A stretch of DNA of 34,436 bases from DAOVDI01 sp965373045 (GCA_965373045.1 CBDVEQ010000004.1:1-34436), one strand, 5' to 3'. Positions 8,709-17,261 are shown, counted from the first letter of the stretch. Translations and numbers: made by a program. Notes: generated by a model from the sequence alone, not told the origin.

Positions 8709-9340
8709 TCAAATATAAAAGAGCCCTGTTGCTTCTTCTACAATGAGATGATGAGCAGACTGTTTACCTGTATAGAAGTCACCAGTATTTCCCTCCAAAG
8801 GGATTTTCCGGCCGTTTCGGACTAAATAATTCGGGAAATAACAATGAGCGTGTACTTGATGATAATAGCCATAAAACGTATCAAACCCATGAAGTTCGGG
8901 CACTCCTGTTGTTCCTCTATCTCCAAGTCCCCATTTGCCAAAGCCGCCTGTTTTATACCCGGCATGTTTCAAGACCTGAGCAATAGTGATGTCTTCCCTG
9001 CGCAGAGCCAAATCCCCTGCGTTTTTCCTTACTGTTGTATGCCCTGTGTGCTGTCCGGTCATAAGTGTGCTTCTTGTGGGAGCACAAACAGGGCTGCCTG
9101 CCAGGGCTTGAGTAAAACGCATTCCTTCCGATGCAATTTTATCAATATTTGGAGTCTTTAGTTTTTTATTCCCCATAGAGGAAAGTTCAAAATAACCAAG
9201 ATCATCTAAAATAAAAAAATAATATTGGGTTTCTGAACATGAGAATCTTTTTGAAAATTACAACGACCTAAAGCAGCGGCACCAAGGCCTAGTCCGGCAA
9301 TTTTTAAAAAATTACGTCTGTTTAATATAGTAAGTCTCAT
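8709..9340 (-). pseudogene. Broken Tat-exported sulfatase (frameshifted and 3'-truncated)
   Basis: Reading from an ATG at 9340, the first 45 or so residues are a Tat signal (NRRNFLKIAGLGLGAAALG followed by RC, possibly a lipobox) and PNIIFLF before a TAG. One base missing from the A7 run at 9213-9219 (plus strand) explains this: restoring it gives NIIFFILDDLGYFELSSMG, the usual sulfatase start. The next frame carries TPNIDKIASEGMRFTQALAG and the formylglycine motif CAPTR, then GYKTGGFGKWGLGD. The frame ends at 8709 after IVEEATGLFYI, about 200 residues in, whereas sulfatases have 450-550. The truncation point is 35 bp from the end of the AbiE-like operon, as if an insertion or deletion removed the rest. 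Substrate unknown. Confidence 0.8.
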
Positions 9341-9618
9341 ATCTTTTATTTTTTCCAAAGGGGGAGCTGAAATATTTCACTCTAAATTCCTTACTTAAGT
9401 CTACAAAGTGTTTTTTTTATTGATTTAATTTTTTTCTGTCAATTGTACTATAACACTCCCCTCTAGCGAATCGGCTGATATGTCAAGAGTGGCATTTATT
9501 CTTTCATGCCCTTGATTACAAGAAATTACAAACGATTGATTTTTGACAGTCTACTAGAGTAATCCCTTTTTTTTTCGTCTTTTCTTCTTTTTAAACCTTT
9601 TTATTATTGGTCTATTAT

Positions 9619-9685
9619 CTAGCCTGCTTTATTCATAAAAACTACCGATAACCTAGCATAACTTCTTATATATAATCCAGGCTAG
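9619..9685. repeat. 67-bp inverted-repeat element of the CCTG-n-TTATTCA family
   Basis: CTAGCCTG (9619-9626) and CAGGCTAG (9678-9685) bound this unit; the left end continues CTTTATTCATAAAAACTACC and the right end mirrors TATAATCCAGG. The left end is nearly identical to 28534-28568 and shares CCTGCTTTATTCATAAA with 33574-33590. It looks like the two ends of a mobile element with its middle lost. It occupies the gap between the sulfatase remnant and brnA. The rest of 9341-9695 is AT-rich with no gene visible. Confidence 0.55.
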
Positions 9686-9695
9686 TTGCTGTTTA

Positions 9696-9920
9696 TTAGC
9701 TGGGCTCGATCCACTGGACTTTTAGCTTCTTATGATTTTCAGCGCAGTCCGTCAGATACAGATTAATAAGCGTCTGGTATGAGAATCCCGTTTCACTGGC
9801 AAGCTTTTTGAAATATTCTATTGTATTATTATCCAAACGAATTGTTATCTGTTTTTTCAGACGATTTGCATAAGGATTTTTTCTACCTTTCATCTTGTTA
9901 AGATCGTATTCTTTTTTCAT
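9696..9920 (-). CDS. brnA: BrnA-family ribbon-helix-helix antitoxin
   Basis: A 74-residue basic protein. A stretch YANRLKKQITIRLDNNTIEY forms a beta-strand, and FKKLASETGFSYQTLINLYL forms two helices, the classic ribbon-helix-helix DNA-binding fold of BrnA/CopG antitoxins. BrnA neutralises the BrnT ribonuclease and represses the brnTA promoter. It overlaps the 3' end of brnT by four bases (ATGA), the standard brnT-brnA order. The gene ends 10 bp from the inverted-repeat element at 9619-9685. Confidence 0.85.
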   Translation of the reverse strand: MKKEYDLNKMKGRKNPYANRLKKQITIRLDNNTIEYFKKLASETGFSYQTLINLYLTDCAENHKKLKVQWIEPS

Positions 9921-10216
9921 ATTGATCTCTCAAAATAGACTTGCTGTTCGCTTTTTGTTGCCTTTCGAGAAGATATTATTCTAATAAAAGCTTCATCAAT
10001 TCCTTCCCTTACTGTGTAACTCACAAGCAGTATCCTAAATTTTGAGCTCAATCCTATCATCAAAAAGCGGTCTTCTTTCAAAGAATGATCTTCATCATAA
10101 AATTCGATTGCATGTTCATCACAAAAAACAGTTTTGGCCTCATCAAATTCAACACCATGATTCCGAAAATTGGCTAGATCCTTTTTTCTGTTCCACTCAA
10201 ATCGTACGTCTTTCAT
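9917..10216 (-). CDS. brnT: BrnT-family ribonuclease toxin
   Basis: A 99-residue protein with the BrnT signature: FEWNRKKDLANFRNHGVEFDEA, split here as FEWNRKKDLANFRNHG then VEFDEAKTVF; DEDHSLKEDRFLMIGLS; and IRIISSRKATKSEQQVYF at the C-terminus. BrnT is a RelE-fold RNase that inhibits growth by cleaving RNA. Length and gene order (toxin first, antitoxin second, 4-nt overlap) match known brnTA loci. It sits in the accessory stretch together with the AbiE-like pair. Confidence 0.9.
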   Translation of the reverse strand: MKDVRFEWNRKKDLANFRNHGVEFDEAKTVFCDEHAIEFYDEDHSLKEDRFLMIGLSSKFRILLVSYTVREGIDEAFIRIISSRKATKSEQQVYFERSI

Positions 10217-10591
10217 AATTATTTTATAATTAATTTGTAGTTAAATGCAAGTTCCAAATTAGTTTTGATCATTCGAATCTAACTGTATTAATTCATACGA
10301 TCTATCTACAAAGGAAATCTCATAGTTATATTTCGACAGACATTGGAAGAACTTCTAATCTGGATGATTCATAAAAAATGCTGAATGTTTTGTGATGTTT
10401 GCGATAAAAAATTCGCTTTGAATAATTAGATTAAAGAATTAAGAAAAAATTGGACTCAAACCGGTATAGACAAGTCTTCGAGGGATTTTAAGTCCCTTAC
10501 ATTAGATTTTTATTCTTTACAGTATTTCCTCCATTCTGCTACACTTTTAAACTCGAATTTTCAGGTGTAATCGACAGAGCTGGGGATCTTC
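10217..10591. other. AT-rich intergenic region, no gene seen
   Basis: 375 bp between the divergent brnT and glycosylase genes. It should contain both promoters, but no convincing -35/-10 pair stands out. A 5-bp stem with a 7-base loop (AGGGA TTTTAAG TCCCT, 10481-10497) resembles a tRNA T-arm; see the rejected items. Confidence 0.5.
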
Positions 10592-11212
10592 GTGAATCAA
10601 CTAATTAAAACAATAAAAAAGCTAAAGCAATCACCTATTTCAGAAACAGTAAACAAAAGATTAAGAGAATTTGAAGACCTGGGCAAAAAAGGAAATGACG
10701 ACTGGTTCTGTGAACTGTGTTTTTGTATTCTAACAGCAAATTCAAAAGCAAGCACAGCACTTAGCATTCAAGAAGAACTTGGTGTTAATGGCTTCTTGAG
10801 TAAGCCTCAAAACAGTTTGTGTAATTGCATAAAAAGAAACAAACACCGTTTTCATAACAAAAAAACCAAATACATAATCGAAGCAAGAAAACATAAAAAA
10901 ATAAAAGAAATTCTAAAGAAAGAAAAAGAGCCAAGAGAATGGCTGGTTAAAAACATAAAGGGCCTTAGGTGGAAAGAAAGCAGCCACTTCTTAAGAAATG
11001 TGGGATATATTGACTATGCTATACTTGACAGGCACATTATTAATTTAATGTATGAACAGGGTTACATCAAACAAAAACCTAAGAATCTATCAAAGAATAT
11101 TTACTTGGCAATAGAAAAACAATTCATAGATATTGCATGTAAATTGGGGATGACTTCTGCTGAACTTGACTTGTATATGTGGTGTATAAAGACAGGTAAA
11201 GTGTTGAAATGA
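10592..11212 (+). CDS. 8-oxoguanine DNA glycosylase/AP lyase, archaeal Ogg2 type
   Basis: A 206-residue HhH-GPD superfamily protein. The helix-hairpin-helix region reads IKGLRWKESSHFLRNVGY, followed by IDYAILDRHIINLM. This places the catalytic Lys in the hairpin (RWKESSHF) and the Asp in LDRHI, as in archaeal-type Ogg2 N-glycosylase/DNA lyases. The C-terminus LDLYMWCIKTGKVLK ends in lysine, and in Ogg2 the C-terminal lysine takes part in 8-oxoG recognition. It excises oxidised guanine from DNA, fitting the oxygen-defence genes nearby. The GTG start at 10592 follows GGGG at a 6-nt distance. The gene stands alone and is AT-rich (many AAA/ATA codons), suggesting transfer. Confidence 0.85.
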   Translation: MNQLIKTIKKLKQSPISETVNKRLREFEDLGKKGNDDWFCELCFCILTANSKASTALSIQEELGVNGFLSKPQNSLCNCIKRNKHRFHNKKTKYIIEARKHKKIKEILKKEKEPREWLVKNIKGLRWKESSHFLRNVGYIDYAILDRHIINLMYEQGYIKQKPKNLSKNIYLAIEKQFIDIACKLGMTSAELDLYMWCIKTGKVLK

Positions 11213-11249
11213 AAAGAAGCTGTAATTAATCACAATATTTTGCTTTAAT

Positions 11250-12512
11250 CTAGAAATAAACTCGGAAGGACGTAAAAATCATATCCGGGTAAGTGCCGAA
11301 TTCTGAGCGCAGAAGATAGGGGAGTCTATCCAGCGGGCCGAGGATCAGTTCTGGATTTTTCCCAGTCCCCACATAAGCCCCAAGTGATAGATAGATGTTT
11401 TCAGCAATGTTGTACTCTAGCACAGGAGAAAAGATATAAGAGCCGTCACTGATATTATAGATCACCATCCCTATAAAAGGGATCAATGGAGAGAGCTGAT
11501 AAGTGATGGCCGCATTGAGATAATGTTTCCCCATCAGATAAACCGAACCATCTTTATAGGCCGACGTGGTGAACAATCCTGAATAATCTTTGGTTTTATC
11601 TTTTCCGGCCGAGTTAAAATGGTACTCGACAAATCCGTACATTTTACTTGTGAGGTTGTAGTCGAGTCCAATCGATGCCCGGATATAGTTTTTATCATCG
11701 GAGATTTTTGTTTTTCGGAAGTATTCGGGCACAACATAGGCTGCTTCCAACCAGAAACCGGCCGCGCCTAGAGCCCGCGTTATATCAAACCCCACCAGAA
11801 GGTGTTTCCGGAAGTTTAAGAGAAGGAAAGAAAGATCTGTCTGGAGGACATAAATTTTTCCTCTCGCATAGAAGGCGTTGTTGTCAGGATCGAAATTGTC
11901 GCCGGCGATAAACCCAAAATCCAGCTCATCCATTATGCCAACCGGAATCCGGATGCGCAAGGCATCGACTCCCCTCCTTTCTTCGGTGTCCAATTCATTA
12001 AACGCAAAAGGAGCGATGACGTCGGTGGGATTGATGACCCGGGCGTTTCCCCAGGCGATGGCCTGCCTACCTATATAAATATCGGCAAATTTTGTATTGA
12101 TTGTGAAGAAAAAGCGGTCAAGGTTGTGGAAGAGACCAAAACTATTAGCCGTTTCCTCGGGTTTGGGATAAATTCTGGCCTGAAAATCAGAAAAACGGTA
12201 TTCGAGAGGAGTTAAACCCGCAAACATCGCATTGTCTTCAAAAAGTTTTGTGTCCTGGATCCTTGGGGAGAGATCATAGGCGGCATGAAAGGACAGCCAA
12301 TCTGTTGCGCGAATGGCCAACTTTAAACGGATTCTATTATTGACCGCTCCCATATCCGGTTCATCAAGCTGGGAATCCCCAATTTTGAAAGGAGGTGGAT
12401 TAAATAAGATGCTGAAGTTTTTGTAGTATCCTTCGAGAGATATTTTCTCTTCTGACCAAATGAGTGATGTGATAAATAGAATACAGATTAATATACAGGC
12501 AGATTTTTTCAT
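11250..12512 (-). CDS. Outer-membrane beta-barrel protein of the Lol-like export operon
   Basis: A 420-residue protein with a Sec signal peptide (KKSACILICILFITSLIWS, cleavage about residue 20) and alternating aromatic/polar strands throughout. It ends in RVYF, the terminal aromatic signature recognised by the BAM machinery. Motifs such as DIYIGRQAIAWGNARVINPTD recall porin-like barrels found with transporter operons. The ATG overlaps the last four bases of the ATPase gene (ATGA), so it is translationally coupled to the ABC transporter. Likely role: the outer-membrane end of an export path fed by the ABC permeases and the LolA-like carrier. The substrate is unknown. Confidence 0.75.
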   Translation of the reverse strand: MKKSACILICILFITSLIWSEEKISLEGYYKNFSILFNPPPFKIGDSQLDEPDMGAVNNRIRLKLAIRATDWLSFHAAYDLSPRIQDTKLFEDNAMFAGLTPLEYRFSDFQARIYPKPEETANSFGLFHNLDRFFFTINTKFADIYIGRQAIAWGNARVINPTDVIAPFAFNELDTEERRGVDALRIRIPVGIMDELDFGFIAGDNFDPDNNAFYARGKIYVLQTDLSFLLLNFRKHLLVGFDITRALGAAGFWLEAAYVVPEYFRKTKISDDKNYIRASIGLDYNLTSKMYGFVEYHFNSAGKDKTKDYSGLFTTSAYKDGSVYLMGKHYLNAAITYQLSPLIPFIGMVIYNISDGSYIFSPVLEYNIAENIYLSLGAYVGTGKNPELILGPLDRLPYLLRSEFGTYPDMIFTSFRVYF

Positions 12513-13216
12513 TCCTGGATTTTGCTTTCATCTTTTGCGATCTGACCGTCCACCAGCGTGACAACACGGTCAGCACGTTCCATGACCATCGGATCATGCG
12601 TGGAGAAGAGGAAGGTCATGCCTGTCTTTTTATTCAACTCTCTCATCATGTCGAGCAGTTCGGCGCCTGTTTTTTGGTCCAGGTTGGCGGTGGGTTCATC
12701 GGCCAGGATAAGCTCTGGCTTTGAAACCATGGCCCGTGCGATGGCGACCCTCTGCTGCTGCCCCCCGGAGAGTTTAGGAGGAAAGCGCTTCTCAAATCCC
12801 TCCATGCCGATCTCTTTAAGGATGTCCATGACGTTGTTATACCTGTCCTCCTTGGTGATTCCCTGGAGGAGCATAATGTATTCGATATTTTCTTTGACGG
12901 TGAGAACGGGGATCAGGTTATAGGCCTGAAAGATAAAACCGATGTGGTCCCTCCGAAAATCGGACAGCTCTTTTTCACTCATCTCTGTGATCTGCTTGTC
13001 GTTGAGCCAGATTTTGCCTGCGGTTGGAGTATCGAGACCCGAAATGAGGTTGAGAAAGGTTGTTTTTCCAGATCCAGAAGGGCCTACGATGGCCGCAAAT
13101 TCCCCGCTTTTAATCGTAAAATCAATATTCCGGACCGCATGAACAATATTTCCGTCGGCTTTATAATCTTTTTTAAGTTTTTCAGTGACGATGATGTTTT
13201 TTCTTCCGTTTTCCAT
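12509..13216 (-). CDS. LolD/MacB-type ABC transporter ATP-binding protein
   Basis: A 235-residue ATPase of the LolD/MacB group. Walker A GPSGSGKTT (about residue 41), LISGLDTPTAGKI, Q-loop GFIFQAYNLIPVLTV, signature LSGGQQQRVAIARAM, Walker B LILADEPTANLD and STHDPM are all intact. LolD-type ATPases power FtsX-fold permeases that extract lipoproteins or lipids from the inner membrane or act as mechanotransmitters. It follows two such permeases by 12 nt and overlaps the barrel gene. Confidence 0.93.
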   Translation of the reverse strand: MENGRKNIIVTEKLKKDYKADGNIVHAVRNIDFTIKSGEFAAIVGPSGSGKTTFLNLISGLDTPTAGKIWLNDKQITEMSEKELSDFRRDHIGFIFQAYNLIPVLTVKENIEYIMLLQGITKEDRYNNVMDILKEIGMEGFEKRFPPKLSGGQQQRVAIARAMVSKPELILADEPTANLDQKTGAELLDMMRELNKKTGMTFLFSTHDPMVMERADRVVTLVDGQIAKDESKIQE

Positions 13217-13228
13217 GATATTCTCCTT

Positions 13229-14458
13229 CTACATACTCTTTCTAAGTGCATCAGACATAGACATTTTTGAGGCCACTATGGCCGGATATAATCCGACGAG
13301 GACAGTAAAGAGGAACGTGGCCAATGGGTAAATAATAAACTGTCTAATATTAAAGACTGGGTAGAGCATTTCGGTAATTGTCGTACCGGCAAATTCGATG
13401 CCCCTGTAGTCGATGCCGATTTTTTTAAACAAAAAAATCAGTGCCAGTCCTATCACTGTTCCCATAAAAATGCTGACAACTGAGAGAGAGCCTGCTTCGA
13501 ACAGGACGATTTTTCTCACTCCCCCCGGTCTGGTTCCTACAGCACGAATCACGCCGAATTCAAAGAGCCGTTCGTAGAGCGACATGAATAAGGTATTGAT
13601 AATGCCGAAGGCAACGATACCGAAAAGAATGGCTCCAAGGATGACCATCGTGATTCCTAGCATCCCGAAAATGAGGTTGAGAGCAGGGAAAATCTCTGTC
13701 CAGCTAAGAGCTTCGTTGTCAAACTCCGAATAACGCTCCCAAAAAGGGCTGTCTTTTTCAAGGGCAAAAGTCATATCTTTAAATTTGATGGCGATTTCAT
13801 GAACGCTCGAACCGATCCCCAGCATCTCCTGTGTTTTGGGCAGGCGTGCAAAAGCAAAACCCACATCCATTTCTTTGATGTTGAAGTGATAAATGCCGGA
13901 GATGCGGAACATTTCCTGGGACAGATCTCCCGTTTCTGCCTGGGCCACTGTGACGACAATCCTGTCGCCCAATTCGATTTCGAGAAGTTCGGCCAGTTCG
14001 CTTCCGATGACAATATCGCGCTCATTGTCCCCTTCAAAATAGGAGCCTTCCTGCACGGCCTCATCGATTTGGGAGAGAAACTTTTCTGACTCCGGATCGA
14101 TCCCAACAAACATAACGGCGCTGAAGTTTGCCGGTGAAGTGATCATGCCGAAACTCGTCGTGCGAGTGGTGAAGTTTTCGACGGCGTCTTCGGCTTTGAG
14201 GCCGGCAACAACATCCTCAAGGTTGTTGATAGTCAGCCCCGCTTCTTGCGTCAGGCGGAAGCCATTCCGGTGAATCTGCGCTTCACCAAGGAATGAATCT
14301 GTGGCTGAACCGATCATGCTGTCTTTCATCCCGATCATGATGGAGTCGGTTAACATCATCGATGCCAGACCGATGCCGATGGCTAGACCTGCGATGATCG
14401 TACGGCGCTTATTTCGGAAGAGGTTCCGCCAAGCCAGTTTTATGTAGAACCACATCAT
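13229..14458 (-). CDS. FtsX/LolE-type ABC permease (second of two)
   Basis: A 409-residue permease of the MacB/LolCE class: one N-terminal transmembrane helix after RNLFRNKRRTIIAGLAIGI, a large periplasmic MacB-like domain (about residues 45-260), then three C-terminal helices (about 265-305, 325-350, 375-400). The last block contains LYERLFEFGVIRAVGTRPG, the coupling-helix motif of this family. It starts 6 nt after the first permease ends. Two different FtsX-fold permeases with one ATPase match a LolC/LolE-like heterodimer. Confidence 0.9.
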   Translation of the reverse strand: MMWFYIKLAWRNLFRNKRRTIIAGLAIGIGLASMMLTDSIMIGMKDSMIGSATDSFLGEAQIHRNGFRLTQEAGLTINNLEDVVAGLKAEDAVENFTTRTTSFGMITSPANFSAVMFVGIDPESEKFLSQIDEAVQEGSYFEGDNERDIVIGSELAELLEIELGDRIVVTVAQAETGDLSQEMFRISGIYHFNIKEMDVGFAFARLPKTQEMLGIGSSVHEIAIKFKDMTFALEKDSPFWERYSEFDNEALSWTEIFPALNLIFGMLGITMVILGAILFGIVAFGIINTLFMSLYERLFEFGVIRAVGTRPGGVRKIVLFEAGSLSVVSIFMGTVIGLALIFLFKKIGIDYRGIEFAGTTITEMLYPVFNIRQFIIYPLATFLFTVLVGLYPAIVASKMSMSDALRKSM

Positions 14459-14464
14459 GTCCTC

Positions 14465-15700
14465 CTAATGCATCCGCATCGTTTTTGCGGGCTCTGTCCT
14501 GGCCGCTTTTAAGGCAGGGAAGAACCCGACGAAAATAGCGACGAGCACGATTGTGACTGTTGGGATGATGAAACTCCTGAGATTAACGACAGATTTCATG
14601 GTTTCGAATTTAATGCCGCCGTATGTTAAGCCTTCTATGTCTTTGTAGATTTTTGAGATATTGAATCCATGGGCTGCGAGGTAGGAGTTTGACAGCAGCC
14701 CGAGACCCGTTCCCAGGATGATGGATATAAGGGCCAGAATAGACACTTCTAGAAGAACGAGTTTCACGATCTGCTTAGGTTTTGTTCCCAGGGCCTTGAG
14801 TAAGCCGTACTCTCTCCGTCTTTCGAGTACAGACATGAGCACGGTATTGAGCACTCCAATCGCCACAATTATGACGATAATAACGAGCATGATCCACATG
14901 CCCTCCTGGTCGGCTTTCATCGCTAAGTAGAAGGCTTTGGCAAATTCCTGCCAGGTGTGGGAGACCAATTTTTCTCCGTCGATCTTTTCAGCTATGAGAT
15001 GGTTGGTCTTAATCACTTTATTGAGTCGAGTCAATGTGACGGCGATTTCATGCACTCTGTCTTCAAGCGTCAAAAGTTCCTGGGCGTCCTTAAGATGAAG
15101 GTAGAAGGCCGTGCGGTCACCGATGTCATCTCCGCTGGAGAGAATTCCTACAATTCGATATAGATCCTCCGCGATCGAGCCGTCAGAGGCCTGAGAGATA
15201 ATGACGATCTCATCCTCAACTGAGGCCTTCAGGATTTTGGCAAGCCCTTTACCGATAATGGCTTCGTGTGAGGGAATATCTGAAAATGAACGGCCGTCTA
15301 AAATTTTACTGTCAAATTGTGTGGTTTGACGTTCCCTTTCCGGATCGATCCCAATAATCTGAACTCCAGCCGTCTTTTCCCCAACAGAGACCAATCCGGC
15401 CGAAAACAGTCGGGGAGTCCAGGATTCGACGTTTTTGGTAGATTCGAGAATGACCCCGATTTCAGGGATATTGTCAATGGTCTTGTACAGCGAGGGGCGG
15501 TCAAGGTAAGTCTTTTCATGAATCTGGATATGGCCCATACGGGTTCTGGTGAATTTATCGATGATGTCATTATAGCTTCCGTCTGAAAATCCGATGAACA
15601 GGGCAGCCATAAAAAATCCGCCCAGCATGCTCAATCCCGTTAAAATGGACCGCCGGCGCTGGCGGAAGATATTGCGGAATGCCATCTTTAAAGTGAACAT
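14465..15700 (-). CDS. FtsX/LolC-type ABC permease (first of two)
   Basis: A 411-residue MacB/LolC-class permease. The N-terminal helix follows MAFRNIFRQRRRSILTGLSM. A periplasmic domain spans about residues 45-265, with GIDPERERQT in the middle. Three C-terminal helices surround MSVLERRREYGLLKALGTKP, the family's coupling motif, and the protein ends with a PALKAARTEP segment. Its ATG lies 2 nt after the stop of the LolA-like gene, so the two are translated from one transcript. It is paired with the next permease as a heterodimer. Confidence 0.9.
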   Translation of the reverse strand: MFTLKMAFRNIFRQRRRSILTGLSMLGGFFMAALFIGFSDGSYNDIIDKFTRTRMGHIQIHEKTYLDRPSLYKTIDNIPEIGVILESTKNVESWTPRLFSAGLVSVGEKTAGVQIIGIDPERERQTTQFDSKILDGRSFSDIPSHEAIIGKGLAKILKASVEDEIVIISQASDGSIAEDLYRIVGILSSGDDIGDRTAFYLHLKDAQELLTLEDRVHEIAVTLTRLNKVIKTNHLIAEKIDGEKLVSHTWQEFAKAFYLAMKADQEGMWIMLVIIVIIVAIGVLNTVLMSVLERRREYGLLKALGTKPKQIVKLVLLEVSILALISIILGTGLGLLSNSYLAAHGFNISKIYKDIEGLTYGGIKFETMKSVVNLRSFIIPTVTIVLVAIFVGFFPALKAARTEPAKTMRMH

Positions 15701-15702
15701 TT

Positions 15703-16467
15703 TTAGATCCTTTTTCTCAGATTGCGGAGAGTGAAGACCTCCCCATCGATTTTTTCGTCAAATGAGGCTTCCAGATAGCGGATGACAGTTTTATGTCCTT
15801 CTTTGTTGGTGGGAATAAGCTCCATTACGGATGGAATTTCCCGGCCGCTGAAGGTCTTGATGTCTTTAAACATCATCTCTCTCATCAATCTACCCTTCTC
15901 ATCATAAAATTTCTGCCAGGAAGGCATGTAATCTCTTTCACGGACAGCAATGATGATATGTCCCCATACGATGGGCATGTCCTCTTTGGGAATACATTTG
16001 ACATACAGTTGATCGGTCTCGGGATTTTCGATCTGCGTGAGCTCAAAATGGTATGACTCGATAAACGTAAATTCTTTGACGAGGTCGTCGTTGGTATAAT
16101 CCGAGCCCATCCAGGAGCTCATCATCATAGAGGGCGGAATTTTCATGACCTTGTTGGTTTTGGGGAGGTAGTTCCACATTTCCGTCCCGAATCGAAGAGT
16201 TGCAATTCCCCGTTCCTTTTTTGGTTCGAGAATGCGGATAAATGTTTTATCCATTCCGGCCGACCAGATATTCATCTTGAGGGTACGCTGCCAGTGAGGA
16301 GTGCTGATTTCCATTTCGATGACAGCAAAACTCGAAGAACTGCGGTAGAGCTCGTCCATTTTCTGTAGAATGTCTTTGACCTGTGCTTCGTCGGATGACT
16401 GAGAAAAAAGAATTGGGGAAAGTAAAAGCAGGAGTGTTGTAATAAATATAAGTGCAGGTCTTTTCAT
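15703..16467 (-). CDS. LolA-like outer-membrane lipoprotein-sorting protein
   Basis: A 254-residue periplasmic protein with a Sec signal (ALIFITTLLLLLSPILFS, cleavage about residue 22). The body fits the LolA-like family often found beside FtsX-type ABC permeases: RILEPKKERGIATLRFGTEM, WNYLPKTNKVMKIPPSMMM, SWMGSDYTNDDLV, and GREIPSVMELIPTNKEG. Members have the half-barrel LolA/LolB fold that shields lipids or lipoproteins across the periplasm. It is the first full-length gene of the export operon; GGAG before its ATG overlaps the stop of the small upstream ORF. Confidence 0.85.
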   Translation of the reverse strand: MKRPALIFITTLLLLLSPILFSQSSDEAQVKDILQKMDELYRSSSSFAVIEMEISTPHWQRTLKMNIWSAGMDKTFIRILEPKKERGIATLRFGTEMWNYLPKTNKVMKIPPSMMMSSWMGSDYTNDDLVKEFTFIESYHFELTQIENPETDQLYVKCIPKEDMPIVWGHIIIAVRERDYMPSWQKFYDEKGRLMREMMFKDIKTFSGREIPSVMELIPTNKEGHKTVIRYLEASFDEKIDGEVFTLRNLRKRI

Positions 16468-16477
16468 GTTAAACTCC

Positions 16478-16570
16478 TCATTTTTTTATCCCTTTCAGGA
16501 TGATCTCGAACATAGTATCAAAACTTTCCTCTAATTTGAAGATGTTGGGATCGGTAATCCTTGTATTCAT
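16478..16570 (-). CDS. 30-codon ORF upstream of lolA-like gene, possible TetR C-terminal relic
   Basis: ATG at 16570 preceded by an excellent GGAAGGAG ribosome site, 30 codons, and a TGA 10 nt before the lolA-like ATG. The peptide (NTRITDPNIFKLEESFDTMF then EIILKGIKK) resembles the last helix of TetR/AcrR regulators, which often head operons like this one. The frame is open for about 14 more codons upstream (YGRSFVNRQEGVA) and then hits a stop. It may be a remnant of a lost regulator now read as a leader peptide. Resemblance is by eye only. Confidence 0.4.
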   Translation of the reverse strand: MNTRITDPNIFKLEESFDTMFEIILKGIKK

Positions 16571-16589
16571 GGCCACTCCTTCCTGTCGA

Positions 16590-16618
16590 TTGACAAAAGA
16601 GCGACCATATCATAAAAT
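16590..16618 (+). promoter_or_regulatory. Sigma70-type promoter of the flavodoxin gene
   Basis: TTGACA (16590-16595), 17-bp spacer, TAAAAT (16613-16618). The transcript would start near 16625 and leave a 130-nt leader before the flavodoxin ATG at 16755. It lies in the divergent gap shared with the Lol-like operon. Confidence 0.5.
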
Positions 16619-16754
16619 CTAGTTCAAATCGATTACAGTGATATTCTTTCATAACTTAATGATAATATTTAATTTACAATGATTTTGAATTCCAACGTTG
16701 GGAAAGCAGTGATAAACAACAAATGTGCTATAAATTCTGACAGGGAGTATTTTT

Positions 16755-17261
16755 ATGTCAAGAACTCTTGTAACATATTTCAGCAAGACAGGTAACACAA
16801 AATATATTGCGGATGCTATCTATATGAAAGTGTCAGGCGATAAAACAATCAAGCCTGTTAATGAACTTCAGGAACATGAAATCGAGGAATACAGCCTTGT
16901 TTTTATCGGATTCCCAGTTCATTCTCACAGCATACCCTTCCCAGTTGAAGGAATCTTGAAGAATATCCCGCCGAACAAAAAAATCGCTTTATTTTCAACT
17001 CATGGGTCGCTTACTGGAAGCCGGCTTTCTCGAGAGGCTCTGGAATATGCAACCGTACTGGCCTTAAAAGCAAAAGTACTGGGCAGTTTTTCATGCCGCG
17101 GAAAAGTCTCTCTTACGGCAGTTGATGTTCTGGAGAAATCGCCAGAACATAAAGCCTGGGCAGAAATGTCTGCTTCTGCCAGCACTCATCCTGATAGAAA
17201 CGACCTGGAAGACGCCAGGTCTTTTGCAAGATGGATTATGGTATTAGCCGCACAGGATTAA
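16755..17261 (+). CDS. Flavodoxin family protein
   Basis: A 168-residue flavodoxin-fold protein. The FMN phosphate loop is SKTGNTKYIADAI at residues 10-22, and VFIGFPVHSHSIPF and LFSTHGSLTG match the other FMN-contacting loops. It is likely a low-potential electron carrier or small flavin reductase in the cytoplasm. GGGAG sits 8 nt before the ATG. It converges on the nitroreductase gene 28 bp downstream and lies beside the oxygen-defence genes, which also use flavins and rubredoxin. The partner is unknown. Confidence 0.85.
   Translation: MSRTLVTYFSKTGNTKYIADAIYMKVSGDKTIKPVNELQEHEIEEYSLVFIGFPVHSHSIPFPVEGILKNIPPNKKIALFSTHGSLTGSRLSREALEYATVLALKAKVLGSFSCRGKVSLTAVDVLEKSPEHKAWAEMSASASTHPDRNDLEDARSFARWIMVLAAQD

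Noticed and set aside
10441..10510. tRNA-like pieces: stem-loop around ACTCAAA (anticodon-like) and T-arm-like AGGGA TTTTAAG TCCCT
   Set aside because: The T-loop lacks TTC, the anticodon loop lacks U33, and no D-arm or matching acceptor strands exist; most likely coincidence or an unrecognisable relic.
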